NCBI GenBank assembly: GCA_913057645.1 | Contig: CAJXOU010000024.1 | Location: 1 to 42,731 of the forward strand | DNA from: an uncultured Rhodobiaceae bacterium | GTDB taxonomy: Bacteria; Pseudomonadota; Alphaproteobacteria; Parvibaculales; Parvibaculaceae | Reading direction: 5' to 3' | Length of the DNA stretch: 42,731 nucleotides | Part shown: one piece after another, positions 1 through 8,924 of the stretch | Position numbering within the stretch: the first letter of the stretch is position 1 | Layout of the letters: each line of letters begins with the position of its first letter | Program-made: the position numbers and the translations under genes | Notes under the pieces: generated by a model | Told to the model about the DNA's origin: nothing | What the model saw: the letters and a program-made list of their open reading frames with translations, nothing else | Database searches by the model: none

Positions 1-1
1 T

Positions 2-1300
2 CACTGGATCGTGGCGGGCTCTGGCCATGGCAAGAGCCAGACGCTGCAATACATGATCGCGCAGGACCTGGAGCGCGTCGGCAAGGGCGAGGCCTCGGTC
101 ATCGTGATCGACTCCCAGGGCGATCTCATCCGTAACATCGCCGGCCTCAAATGTTTCGCATCGGGCGAGGCGCTGCATGGCCGTCTCTGCCTGATCGATC
201 CCTCCGATATTGAATATCCGCTTGCCCTCAATCTTTTCGATGCCGGCATGGAACGGATCGGCGCCTATGCCCCGCTTGAGCGTGAGCGCCTCGTCAATGG
301 CATCCTCGAACTCTACGACTTCGTACTGGGCTCACTCCTCTCGGCGGAACTCACGCAGAAACAGAGCGTGATCTTCCGCTACATCACACGGCTGATGCTC
401 CATATCCCGGATGCGACCATCCACACCTTCCGGGAGCTCATGGAGCCGAAGGGCTACGAGACATACAAAGCCCATATCGAGAAACTCGACGGCACGGCCC
501 GGGCCTTTTTCGAGACGGAGTTCAACAGCAAGCAGTTCGAGGAAACGAAGCGGCAGGTGGTTCGCCGTCTCTGGGGTATTCTCGAGAATCGGACCTTCGA
601 GCGTATGTTCTCGCATCCGAGGAACAAGCTCGACCTCTTCGCCGAGATGAATGAGGGCAAGGTCATCCTGATCAACACGGCAAAGGACCTCCTGAAGCAG
701 AACGGCACGGAGATCTTCGGGCGCTTTTTCATCGCGCTGATCGCGCAAGCCGCGCAGGAACGGGCGACACTAGCAAGAGGGGAGAGGCTCCCCACCTTCG
801 TCTATGTCGACGAATGCGCCGATTATCTCGACCAGAACGTCTCGGTGATCCTGGAGCAGGCGCGCAAATACAATGTCGGCATGGTGCTGGCGCATCAATA
901 TATCGGCCAGCTGTCGCCGAAGCTGCAGGAGAGCTTCGCGGCCAATACGAGCATCAAGTTCGCGGGCGGCGTCTCGGAGAAGGATGCGCGGGTGCTCGCC
1001 CCGATGCTCCACACGACGCTTGAGTTCATCGGGAGCCGGCGCAAGGGCGAGTTCGCAGTCTCGGTCCGCAATGTGACCGACGGCGCCGTCTCGCTTGATT
1101 TTCCATTCGGTCATCTGGAAGCCCTGCCGCGGATGAGCGCGGAGGAGGCGGAGGCTGTGCGCGGGGAGATGCGTGAGCGCTACGCCGTCCACTGGCAAGA
1201 GGTGGAGCAGGGGAGGGCAGGGGCCGAGATGTTAGAGCGTGACAAGGCTCACGCTCCTGTCCCCGCGGAGATCGACACGGCGCCTTCAAGCGACTGGTGA
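2..1300 (+). CDS. VirD4/TraG-like type IV coupling ATPase (5'-truncated by window edge)
   Basis: The frame is open from base 2, and the first visible residues (HWIVAGSGHGKSQT) already contain the Walker A loop AGSGHGKS, so the N-terminus lies outside the window. The GTG at 11 is inside this motif and is not the real start. A Walker B-like stretch (FVYVDECADYL) lies about two thirds along, followed by a TraM-recognition-like segment (ILEQARKYNVGMVLAHQ). The early segment VIVIDSQGDLIRNI, then a DPSD motif, matches the conjugative DNA-transfer ATPase family that moves DNA to a secretion channel at the inner membrane. Partner channel genes are not in view. It could instead serve a mobilisable island using another element's channel. 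Confidence 0.8.
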   Translation, partial: HWIVAGSGHGKSQTLQYMIAQDLERVGKGEASVIVIDSQGDLIRNIAGLKCFASGEALHGRLCLIDPSDIEYPLALNLFDAGMERIGAYAPLERERLVNGILELYDFVLGSLLSAELTQKQSVIFRYITRLMLHIPDATIHTFRELMEPKGYETYKAHIEKLDGTARAFFETEFNSKQFEETKRQVVRRLWGILENRTFERMFSHPRNKLDLFAEMNEGKVILINTAKDLLKQNGTEIFGRFFIALIAQAAQERATLARGERLPTFVYVDECADYLDQNVSVILEQARKYNVGMVLAHQYIGQLSPKLQESFAANTSIKFAGGVSEKDARVLAPMLHTTLEFIGSRRKGEFAVSVRNVTDGAVSLDFPFGHLEALPRMSAEEAEAVRGEMRERYAVHWQEVEQGRAGAEMLERDKAHAPVPAEIDTAPSSDW

Positions 1301-1385
1301 CAATCCGCTCCTTCTTCTCGTCCATGAGAAAAATGGCCATCATGACCTTTCCCCGAATGCAGAGGGCGAAAGGGAGGAAAGGCCA

Positions 1386-2519
1386 ATGGCGACACACGAG
1401 TTCACGCGGCAGGAGCTTTACGATCTTGTCTGGTCGATCCCGATGGCGAAGCTCGCGGAGCGCTACGGTATATCCGGAAACGGCCTCGCAAAAGCGTGCC
1501 GCAAAGCGGAGATCCCGGTGCCTGAGCGTGGCTATTGGGCAAAGCTGCAGGCGGGCAAAAAGGTTGTCCGAAAAGCCTTACCGGCGGTGAAAAGAGATAC
1601 ACCCAGAACGGTGATCATCAGCCCGCCGGGCAAGCGGGAGGACTCGACTCCTCCGCCGCCTGTTCCGGATAGCGTTGCGGCAAAAGTTGAACAGGTCAAA
1701 CAGACAGCAAAGCCCGTTTCCGTTCCGGCGACTCTTTCAAATCCGCACCGAATCGTCGCGGCATGGCTTGAGGACGAGAGGCGGGAGAAACGTGCTCGCC
1801 GCGGCGATCCCTGGGCTCTGCCATTGAAGCGGAGCGATGCGACGGAGCTCGATAAGAGGCGTCTCCGGATTTTAAGCGCACTGCTCAAGGCGATCGAGGC
1901 GTCTGGCTACACCCTCAAATGCGAACGCTACCGGGACGTGCAGATTCGGACTGGTACTATGACGATCGAGCTTATTCTCGAGGAGCGCATCAAGCAGGTA
2001 CGCCGGCTCATCACAGACGAAGACCGGCGAAGTTCCCGCTGGTACGCGGAGGGGCAAAAATGGACACAGGAGAAGGTCCCGACCGGCAGACTGCGGCTTC
2101 GCCTTCTTGAACCGGAATACCGGCATGTCGTGAAGGAATGGGAAGAAGCGGAAAGCAGTCCACTGGAAGCGCTCCTTGACGAGGTGCTGCCGACGGTTGC
2201 GGGTAAATTTGAAGAGATACGCCTCCAGCGGATGCGGCAGGCGGAAGAACAGGCAAAACGTATGGAAGCAGAGCGCCTCAGATATGAGGCGGAGCTTGAG
2301 GCGAAGAAGGAGACGATCAGATTCCGCCGGCTGGTCGCTCATTGCGCCAACCGGAGGACCGCCGCGGAAATAAGGGAACTTGTTGCATCTGTAGAGCGCT
2401 CGCCTCTGGCGGCAGATAATGCCGAACTATTTTTCGATTGGAAGAGCTGGGCGCTTTCACATGCCGAACGGATTGATCTGCTTGCGAAGGAGACACTGTT
2501 TGACCGGGAGCGACTATGA
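1386..2519 (+). CDS. Mobile-element-associated hypothetical protein with N-terminal HTH-like domain and coiled coil
   Basis: The protein has 377 residues. I chose the ATG at 1386 because a GGGAGGAAAGG ribosome-binding stretch precedes it; an in-frame extension back to 1239 would overlap the previous gene. Residues 1-55 (FTRQELYDLVWSIPMAKLAERYGIS, then a K-A-C-R and RGYWAKLQAGKK pattern) form a helix-turn-helix-like domain that I recall from many proteobacterial mobile-element proteins of unknown function. The middle is Pro/Lys-rich. The C-terminal third (around ERLRYEAELEAKKE) is strongly charged and likely coiled coil. It sits between the coupling ATPase and the replication-relaxation gene, so a role in transfer or its control is possible but unproven. 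Confidence 0.7.
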   Translation: MATHEFTRQELYDLVWSIPMAKLAERYGISGNGLAKACRKAEIPVPERGYWAKLQAGKKVVRKALPAVKRDTPRTVIISPPGKREDSTPPPPVPDSVAAKVEQVKQTAKPVSVPATLSNPHRIVAAWLEDERREKRARRGDPWALPLKRSDATELDKRRLRILSALLKAIEASGYTLKCERYRDVQIRTGTMTIELILEERIKQVRRLITDEDRRSSRWYAEGQKWTQEKVPTGRLRLRLLEPEYRHVVKEWEEAESSPLEALLDEVLPTVAGKFEEIRLQRMRQAEEQAKRMEAERLRYEAELEAKKETIRFRRLVAHCANRRTAAEIRELVASVERSPLAADNAELFFDWKSWALSHAERIDLLAKETLFDRERL

Positions 2520-2547
2520 GACGTATCACTTCGAGAAATGATACGTC
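2520..2547. repeat. Inverted repeat overlapping a stop codon, possible operator or hairpin
   Basis: Arms GACGTATCA and TGATACGTC form a perfect 9-bp dyad with a 10-nt centre, which itself pairs as TTC/GAA. It begins one base after the TGA of the upstream gene. No T-run follows on either strand, so a simple intrinsic terminator is unlikely. A regulator site in front of the replication-relaxation gene, or an mRNA-stabilising hairpin, are alternatives. Confidence 0.5.
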
Positions 2548-2685
2548 GGCGACGCGAAGGCCCGAAAATAAAAGAGGGACAGAATTTTTCTCGGCGCGCA
2601 TGGATGTTCGGCGCTCCACGGGGACAAACATTCATGAACATGGCGCACGTTTTCTGCGCTCCGGTCCGATGCTATCGCTTCAGGC

Positions 2686-3660
2686 ATGGAACACCGGCAG
2701 CGCCGATCCCGCATGAAGCGCCAGAAGACGGGGAAGAGCCTCGCGCTGACAGCGCGCGACCTCGCGATCTTCGAGCTGCTGGAGCGCTACCGCTATCTGC
2801 GGTCGACTTTCATCCACGACTTTGTAGGTGGACAGTCGGAAACGCGCTTCAAGGAGCGGCTCGGCGATCTCTACCACGAGGGCGGATATCTGACCCGGCC
2901 CGAGCAGCAGTGGGAGACGGCGCGTTCCCGCTACCTGCCTGCCGTCTATGAGAACAGTGATCGAGCCCGGGACGTGCTCGCCGCGCAGGGGAGGCTCGCC
3001 GACCCCTGTCCGCATATGCCATACGGGACGAGCGGCGCGGGACGGCAATTCGCGCATTCGCTGATGATCTGCGAGACTCTGGCGTCGATCGAACTCGCGG
3101 TGAAAGCAAAGGCGGATCTGCGCTTTGTCTCCTGGCCCGAAATCCTCGCAAAGGCACCGGAGGGAGCCCGGCGGTCTCCGAATCCGCTGAGGCTTCCCGG
3201 ATCGTCATGCAGCTTGGGAACGGCAACCGAGCTTGCCCGCAATGGCGACACCGTCCCGGATGCCATGTTTGGTCTCGGATATGGTGGAGAGGGACGGAGA
3301 AGCTACCGCTTTTTCGCGCTTGAGGTCGATCGCGGCACGATGCCTATCATGCGATCGGCGCGGGGACAGACGTCCTATCTGGAGAAGATGTCCGCCTATC
3401 ATGGCGTTGCGGCACGTGGGGTCCACAGGTCGCATTTGGGCATTCCCAATTTACTCGTCCTCACAGTGACGACATCGGAAGCGCGCAAACAGAACATGTT
3501 GTCCGCTCTTGCAAGAACAATCGAAGACAGTGCCATGTTCCTCTTCAAAGAAGTTGGTGCCGCGGCGCACAGGAACGGCGCAACACTAGGTGCGGTGCTT
3601 CAATTGCCTTGGGACTGCGCCGGCCGCTCTCATGTCGACATTCTGGAACCTGGCGACTAG
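2686..3660 (+). CDS. Replication-relaxation-like protein
   Basis: The protein has 324 residues from the ATG at 2686; a second in-frame ATG at 2713 (MKRQKTGKSLALTARD) is an equally good start, as neither has a strong ribosome-binding site. The N-terminal 100 residues (DLAIFELLERYRYL, then RFKERLGDLYHEGGYL) have the winged-helix pattern of the replication-relaxation family. The C-terminal half contains the FFALEVDRGT segment typical of the family's nuclease-like fold. Members are common on plasmids and integrative elements beside coupling-type ATPases, as here. Their biochemical role is poorly defined; relaxation or replication initiation is only inferred from the name. Confidence 0.7.
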   Translation: MEHRQRRSRMKRQKTGKSLALTARDLAIFELLERYRYLRSTFIHDFVGGQSETRFKERLGDLYHEGGYLTRPEQQWETARSRYLPAVYENSDRARDVLAAQGRLADPCPHMPYGTSGAGRQFAHSLMICETLASIELAVKAKADLRFVSWPEILAKAPEGARRSPNPLRLPGSSCSLGTATELARNGDTVPDAMFGLGYGGEGRRSYRFFALEVDRGTMPIMRSARGQTSYLEKMSAYHGVAARGVHRSHLGIPNLLVLTVTTSEARKQNMLSALARTIEDSAMFLFKEVGAAAHRNGATLGAVLQLPWDCAGRSHVDILEPGD

Positions 3661-3770
3661 CGGTCGATGGAGTCAATGTCCGATATCTCCGCCTGATATT
3701 GGACCCGAGGCCTCTCCCATGACGAATTTGTGTACTCGCCTGGAGTAAAGGCTTGTGCTAGTCTTCAGCC

Positions 3771-4175
3771 ATGAAGCGACGTATCGACAGATGCCGACGC
3801 GTATCCCGGGTCCGGCATTGGCTTGCGACGGTGCTGGCGGTCGCGCTGTTGATGACGGCGGCTTCGGCACCGGTGACCGATCTCGGTATGATGGCGTCGG
3901 CACACGCGATGGCCGATGAAGGTGCCCCGCCGCATGGGGCACTTGCCACGGGCGAGATGGCGGAATCGTGCTGCGACGATTGCCAAGAGACTGACACGAC
4001 AACCTGCGACAGCTCGGCCCTCTGCATGACCGCCTGCGGCAAGCTGCCGCTTCAGCTCGCCGCTGCGCTCGGTTTTGTCCCGGTCGAACGTGCCATCGAA
4101 GCGGTTCACGGGCCGGACATCGGCCGGGCCGATCTTTCTCCCTCTCCGTTGCGACGGCCTCCCAAAGCGATGTGA
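3771..4175 (+). CDS. Small secreted cysteine-rich protein heading the cus operon
   Basis: The protein has 134 residues. The N-terminus is Arg-rich, then a hydrophobic stretch (residues 17-33, ending ASA) forms a signal peptide. The mature part has six clustered cysteines (AESCCDDCQETD, then TTTCDSSALCMTACGK) plus Met and His, suited to binding soft metals in the periplasm. It ends with a Pro/Arg-rich tail. It stands 61 bp before cusB in the same direction and is probably co-transcribed. Its arrangement recalls CzcI, the small secreted protein heading czc operons. A periplasmic metal buffer or sensor is inferred. The GC-rich composition matches cusBA. Confidence 0.65.
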   Translation: MKRRIDRCRRVSRVRHWLATVLAVALLMTAASAPVTDLGMMASAHAMADEGAPPHGALATGEMAESCCDDCQETDTTTCDSSALCMTACGKLPLQLAAALGFVPVERAIEAVHGPDIGRADLSPSPLRRPPKAM

Positions 4176-4236
4176 CACACCGGCGCGCGGCCCTTCGGTT
4201 GCGCATCAACTGTCACAGCAGTTTCAGGAGAGTCTT

Positions 4237-5793
4237 ATGGTTCGCTCACTCAAAGCGTCCACGATTGCCGTGCTTGTGGCGGTCGTGGCGACCGTCGGCA
4301 TATGGAGCGTCGCCGGCGCGCAGTCTCAAGCTTATAAATTCGAGGCCGTACCGGATGAAATATCTGTCGGCGAGGGCGTTCGGATCGAGGTCCGGTTGCT
4401 CGATCCCGACGGAAAGCCGGTACCGTCGGAGAACGTCGACATTGTCTCGACGCGGCTCGATATGGGTCCCGAAGGCATGGCGATGATGGATACACCGCTC
4501 ACACCGCTCCCCGCCGGCAGCGCGGATGTCCTGGCCTTCGAAACAAAGATCGCGATGGCCGGCCGATGGGCGCTCGCGATCGAAGTGAGAGTCGACGGCG
4601 TTCCAGAACCCGTCAAGGGCGTCGTCATTTTCACGGCCGTCGAGAAAAAAGCCGATGCAACCCCTGCCGCGCCAGCGGCAGGGGAGCGCGAGATACGTTA
4701 TTACCGTAACCCGATGGGCCTGCCAGACATATCGCCGGTGCCGAAGAAGGATTCGATGGGGATGGATTACATCCCTGTCTATGAAGAGGATGTTGCGGCA
4801 CCCGCCGGAACCGTCCGTATCGGCCCGGAAAAGACGCAGCGTGCCGGCGTTCGAACCGTGGCGGTCGAACGCCGCGACCTCGTCCGCACGATCCGCGGCG
4901 CCGGTACCGTAACCGTAGACGAAGCGCGCGTAGCACTGGTGACGGCACGCTTCGACGGATTTGTCGAACGCCTCGACGTCCGCACAACGGGCGGCACGGT
5001 GGCCGCCGGCGAGCCGCTGCTGACGGTCTGGATCGAAAGCGATGAACTCCTGCGAAAACAGGCCGATTACCTTTCGGCGCTGTCGCGCGGCGGCCGCGAT
5101 GTCGAACGTGCCGCGCAGAATCTCCGCCTCTTCGGCATTTCCAGTGCCTCCATCGCAGAAATGGCGCGCACGCGCGCGCCGGCGCGCGTGGTGACCTTCG
5201 AGGCGCCGCTTGGCGGCACCGTCATCGAAAAACCCTCGCTCGACGGCATGCGCTTTGCGGCCGGCGACACGCTTTTCCGGATCGCCGATCTGTCGGCGCT
5301 CTGGGTGATGGCCGAAATCGCCGAACAGGATCTCGCGCTCGTCAGGCCCGGCCAGACCGCGCAATTGTCGATGCCGGCCATGCCCGGCGAAACGCGCGAG
5401 GCGATTGTCGATTTCGTCTATCCCGATCTTGACATGGCGACCCGCTCGGGCCGGGTCCGGCTGGTCGTGCCGAACGCCGACGGGCGCCTCAAGCTCGGCC
5501 ATTTCGTGCGCGTCGAGATCGGCGCGCCGGTCGGCGATAAACCGGCGCTCGCGGTGCCGGCCGCTTCGGTCATCGACGACGGCGCGCGCCAGATCGTCTT
5601 CGTCGCGCGCGGCGACGGGCTTTTCGAACCGCGCGACGTTCGCCTCGGCGCCCGCGCCGGCACCGATGTCGAGATCAGGGAGGGGCTTGCCGCCGGTGAG
5701 GAGGTCGTCACCTCCGGCATCTTCCTGATCGATGCCGAGAGCAATCTCCAGACCGCGCTTTCGGCCTTCGCCACCGAACCGGTGACGCCATGA
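4237..5793 (+). CDS. cusB: CusB-type periplasmic adaptor of a heavy-metal RND pump
   Basis: The protein has 518 residues. The ATG at 4237 is preceded by CAGGAGAG; the longer in-frame extension to 4075 overlaps the upstream gene. Residues 1-28 form a signal peptide. Residues about 33-134 form a YtkA/FixH-like beta-sandwich domain rich in Met (MGPEGMAMMD). Residues 153-184 are a heavy-metal-binding domain (YYRNPMGLPD...KKDSMGMDYIPVY) of the kind found in CusB/SilB. The remainder is the HlyD-type barrel, hairpin and lipoyl fold. It would link CusA to an outer-membrane channel and deliver Cu(I)/Ag(I). Its stop overlaps the cusA start as ATGA. The extra YtkA-like domain fused N-terminally makes it longer than E. 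coli CusB. Confidence 0.88.
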   Translation: MVRSLKASTIAVLVAVVATVGIWSVAGAQSQAYKFEAVPDEISVGEGVRIEVRLLDPDGKPVPSENVDIVSTRLDMGPEGMAMMDTPLTPLPAGSADVLAFETKIAMAGRWALAIEVRVDGVPEPVKGVVIFTAVEKKADATPAAPAAGEREIRYYRNPMGLPDISPVPKKDSMGMDYIPVYEEDVAAPAGTVRIGPEKTQRAGVRTVAVERRDLVRTIRGAGTVTVDEARVALVTARFDGFVERLDVRTTGGTVAAGEPLLTVWIESDELLRKQADYLSALSRGGRDVERAAQNLRLFGISSASIAEMARTRAPARVVTFEAPLGGTVIEKPSLDGMRFAAGDTLFRIADLSALWVMAEIAEQDLALVRPGQTAQLSMPAMPGETREAIVDFVYPDLDMATRSGRVRLVVPNADGRLKLGHFVRVEIGAPVGDKPALAVPAASVIDDGARQIVFVARGDGLFEPRDVRLGARAGTDVEIREGLAAGEEVVTSGIFLIDAESNLQTALSAFATEPVTP

Positions 5794-8700
5794 TCGCGGG
5801 CATCATCGGTTGGTCGGCGCGCAACAGTGTTCTGGTGCTGATCGGCACGCTCTTTGCGATCGTTGCCGGCATTTACTCGATCGCGCGCATTCCGCTCGAT
5901 GCGATACCGGACCTGTCGGACACGCAGGTCATCATCGTCACCGATTATCCGGGCCAGGCGCCGCAGGTCGTCGAGGACCAGGTGACCTTTCCGCTCGCGA
6001 CCGCGATGCTCAACGTGCCGCGTGCCCGCGTCGTGCGCGGCTTTTCCTTCTTCGGCGTTTCCTTCGTCTATGTCGTCTTCGAGGACGGCGCCGATCTCTA
6101 CTGGGCGCGAAGCCGCGTCCTCGAATATCTGAGTGCGGCGGCGGAACGCCTGCCGGACGGCGTCACGCCCTCGCTCGGGCCGGATGCGACCGGCGTCGGC
6201 TGGGTCTATCAATATGCGCTGAAGTCGTCGGAGCTGAACCTCGCCGAACTCCGTTCGCTGCAGGACTGGCAGGTCCGGTTTGCCGTCTCGCGCGCCGAAG
6301 GCGTCGCCGAGGTCGCAACGGTGGGCGGCTTCGTCCGGCAATATGCGGTCATCGTCGATCCGTTGCTGCTGAAAAGCACGGGGCTGACGCTTTCCGATAT
6401 CGCCGGCGCGGTGCGCACCAGCAACATGGATGTCGGCGGCCGCACCATCGAGCTTGCCGAAACCGAATTCATGATCCGCGGTCGCGGCTATCTCGCCGGC
6501 ATTGAGGACATCGAAAAGATCGTGCTCCGCGCCGAGGGCGGCACGCCGCTTCTGCTGCGCGACGTGGCGCGCGTCGAACTCGCGCCCGACGAACGGCGCG
6601 GCGTCGCCGAAATGGGCGGCGAGGGCGAGGCGGTTTCCGGCATCGCCCTGCAGCGCCATGGCGCCAATGCGCTCGACGTCATCGAAAACGTCAAGCGCGA
6701 GCTTGCAGCCGTTGCGCCGAGCCTGCCGGGCAACACCGAAATCGTAGAGGTCTATGACCGCTCGGCGTTGATCGGCCGCGCCATCAATACGCTGGTGCGT
6801 ACGCTCGTCGAGGAAAGCGTCGTCGTGGCACTGGTCTGCTTTATGTTCCTCTGGCATGCGCGCAGCGCGCTTGTCGCCATCGTCACCCTGCCGGTCGGCA
6901 TTCTGATGGCGCTTGCCGCAACCCATGTGCTCAGTATCCCCTCCAACATCATGAGCCTCGGCGGCATCGCAATAGCGATAGGCGCCATGGTCGATGCGGC
7001 GATCGTGATGATCGAAAACGCCCACAAGCGGCTCGAACATGCGCCGCCCGGCGCCTCGCGCACCGCCGTCGTCATCGAGGCGGCGCAGGAAGTGGGCCCG
7101 GCGCTCTTTTTCAGCCTGCTGATCATCACCGTCTCCTTCCTGCCGATCTTCACGCTGGAGGCGCAGGAAGGCCGCCTCTTCAAGCCGCTCGCCGCCACCA
7201 AGACCTTCGCGATGGCGGCTGCCGCCCTTCTCTCGATCACGCTGGTGCCGGTGCTGATGACGATCTTCATCCGCGGCCGGATCGTACCGGAGGACCAGAA
7301 CCCGCTCAACAAGGCGCTGATCTGGCTCTACCGGCCGGTGATCGGTCTGGTGCTGCGCGCCCGCGGCGTCACCATCCTCGCGGCCTTCATCGTGCTCGCC
7401 GTAACGGCGGTACCACTCAGCCGCATCGGCTCGGAATTCATGCCGAACCTCAACGAGGGGACGCTTCTCTACATGCCGACGACGCTGCCGGGCCTTTCGG
7501 TGACGAAGGCGGCCGAACTGCTGCAGACGCAGAACCGGATCATCGCCGGCTTTCCCGAGGTCGCCTCCGTCTGGGGCAAGGCCGGCCGCGCCGACAGCGC
7601 GACCGATCCCGCGCCGATGGAAATGTTCGAGACCATCATCAACCTGAAGCCCGAAAGCGACTGGCGGCAGGGCATGAATCTCGACAAGCTGATTGCCGAA
7701 ATGGACACCGCGCTCCAGTTTCCGGGCGTCTCCAATGCCTGGACGATGCCCATCAAGGCCCGCATCGACATGCTCTCGACCGGCATCCGCACGCCGGTCG
7801 GCGTCAAGATATTCGGGCCCGACCTCGTCGAACTGGAGCGGATCGCCCGCGAGATCGAAACCGTCCTGCGTGCCGTTCCCGGCACTTCGTCGGCCTATGC
7901 CGAGCGCGTCAATGGCGGCTATTTCCTCGACATCCGTCCCGACCGCGACCGCATCGCCCGGCACGGGCTGTCGATGGAGACGGTGCAGGAAACGATCGCG
8001 ATGGCGCTGGGCGCGAAAGCCCTCACCACCACGGTCGAAGGCCGCGAGCGCTACGATGTGGTGTTGCGCTATCCGCAAGCCTCCCGCGCCGACCCGGATG
8101 CGCTCGCGCGCGAGGTCTTTGTCACGACGCCCGCAGGCGCCGCTATTCCGCTCGGCGAGATCGCCGACATCGCGCGGGCGCGTGGCCCCACCATGGTGCG
8201 CACCGAAAGCGGCCAGCCGGTCGTCTATGTCTTTGTCGATATCCGCGACCGCGATCTCGGCGGCTATGTCGGCGAGGCACGGCGCGTGGTCGCCGGCGAA
8301 GTCGCGCTGCCGCCCGGCTACACGGTCGCCTGGAGCGGCCAGTTCGAATATCTGGCGCGCGCGCAGCAACGCCTTTCCGTCGTCATTCCAGTTACGCTGC
8401 TGGTCATTTTCCTGCTCCTCTATCTCAACTTTAAGGGCCTCACCGAAACCTTCATCGTGATGCTGTCGCTGCCATTCGCGCTGGTCGGCGGGCTCTGGCT
8501 GATGGCGGCGCTCGATTTCAACATGAGCGTTGCGGCGGCCGTCGGTTTCATCGCGCTGGCGGGGGTGGCGGCTGAAACCGGCGTCGTGATGCTGCTCTAT
8601 CTCGACCAAGCCTTGCGCGACGCGAAGGCCCTCGTGTTGGCCAAAGGTCGCGCCTTCACCCGCGCCGATCTCAATGGCGCGATCATGGAGGGTGCCGTCG

Positions 8701-8924
8701 GGCGCGTGCGGCCGAAAATGATGACCGTTATCACCATCATGGCGGGCCTCCTGCCGATCCTCTGGGCCACTGGCACCGGCGCCGAGGTGATGCAGCGCAT
8801 CGCCGTGCCGATGATAGGCGGGATGGTATCGTCCACTATCCTCACGCTGGTGGTGATCCCGGCGATCTATGCAATCGTTCACGGGATGAGGCTATCGAGG
8901 GGCGATGCAAGCACGGTCGATTGA
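5790..8924 (+). CDS. cusA: CusA-type Cu(I)/Ag(I) RND efflux transporter
   Basis: The protein has 1044 residues, full length for the heavy-metal RND family, with the usual 12 membrane helices and two large periplasmic loops. The TM4 signature GAMVDAAIVMIENAHKRLE is of the CusA/SilA type rather than CzcA. Met610/Met612 (PAPMEMFET) and Met661 (RIDMLSTG) sit in the periplasmic region where CusA uses methionines to bind Cu(I)/Ag(I). It starts inside the end of cusB (ATGA overlap), so translation is coupled. No cusC channel or cusF chaperone follows. The next 800 bp are non-coding. It would export monovalent copper or silver using proton-motive force. Confidence 0.93.
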   Translation: MIAGIIGWSARNSVLVLIGTLFAIVAGIYSIARIPLDAIPDLSDTQVIIVTDYPGQAPQVVEDQVTFPLATAMLNVPRARVVRGFSFFGVSFVYVVFEDGADLYWARSRVLEYLSAAAERLPDGVTPSLGPDATGVGWVYQYALKSSELNLAELRSLQDWQVRFAVSRAEGVAEVATVGGFVRQYAVIVDPLLLKSTGLTLSDIAGAVRTSNMDVGGRTIELAETEFMIRGRGYLAGIEDIEKIVLRAEGGTPLLLRDVARVELAPDERRGVAEMGGEGEAVSGIALQRHGANALDVIENVKRELAAVAPSLPGNTEIVEVYDRSALIGRAINTLVRTLVEESVVVALVCFMFLWHARSALVAIVTLPVGILMALAATHVLSIPSNIMSLGGIAIAIGAMVDAAIVMIENAHKRLEHAPPGASRTAVVIEAAQEVGPALFFSLLIITVSFLPIFTLEAQEGRLFKPLAATKTFAMAAAALLSITLVPVLMTIFIRGRIVPEDQNPLNKALIWLYRPVIGLVLRARGVTILAAFIVLAVTAVPLSRIGSEFMPNLNEGTLLYMPTTLPGLSVTKAAELLQTQNRIIAGFPEVASVWGKAGRADSATDPAPMEMFETIINLKPESDWRQGMNLDKLIAEMDTALQFPGVSNAWTMPIKARIDMLSTGIRTPVGVKIFGPDLVELERIAREIETVLRAVPGTSSAYAERVNGGYFLDIRPDRDRIARHGLSMETVQETIAMALGAKALTTTVEGRERYDVVLRYPQASRADPDALAREVFVTTPAGAAIPLGEIADIARARGPTMVRTESGQPVVYVFVDIRDRDLGGYVGEARRVVAGEVALPPGYTVAWSGQFEYLARAQQRLSVVIPVTLLVIFLLLYLNFKGLTETFIVMLSLPFALVGGLWLMAALDFNMSVAAAVGFIALAGVAAETGVVMLLYLDQALRDAKALVLAKGRAFTRADLNGAIMEGAVGRVRPKMMTVITIMAGLLPILWATGTGAEVMQRIAVPMIGGMVSSTILTLVVIPAIYAIVHGMRLSRGDASTVD

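Noticed and set aside
5418-8882. Very long open frame (1154 codons) on the minus strand opposite cusA
   Set aside because: It is the shadow of a G+C-rich real gene: composition is His/Asp/Arg-heavy, without domains, and the plus strand encodes full-length cusA.
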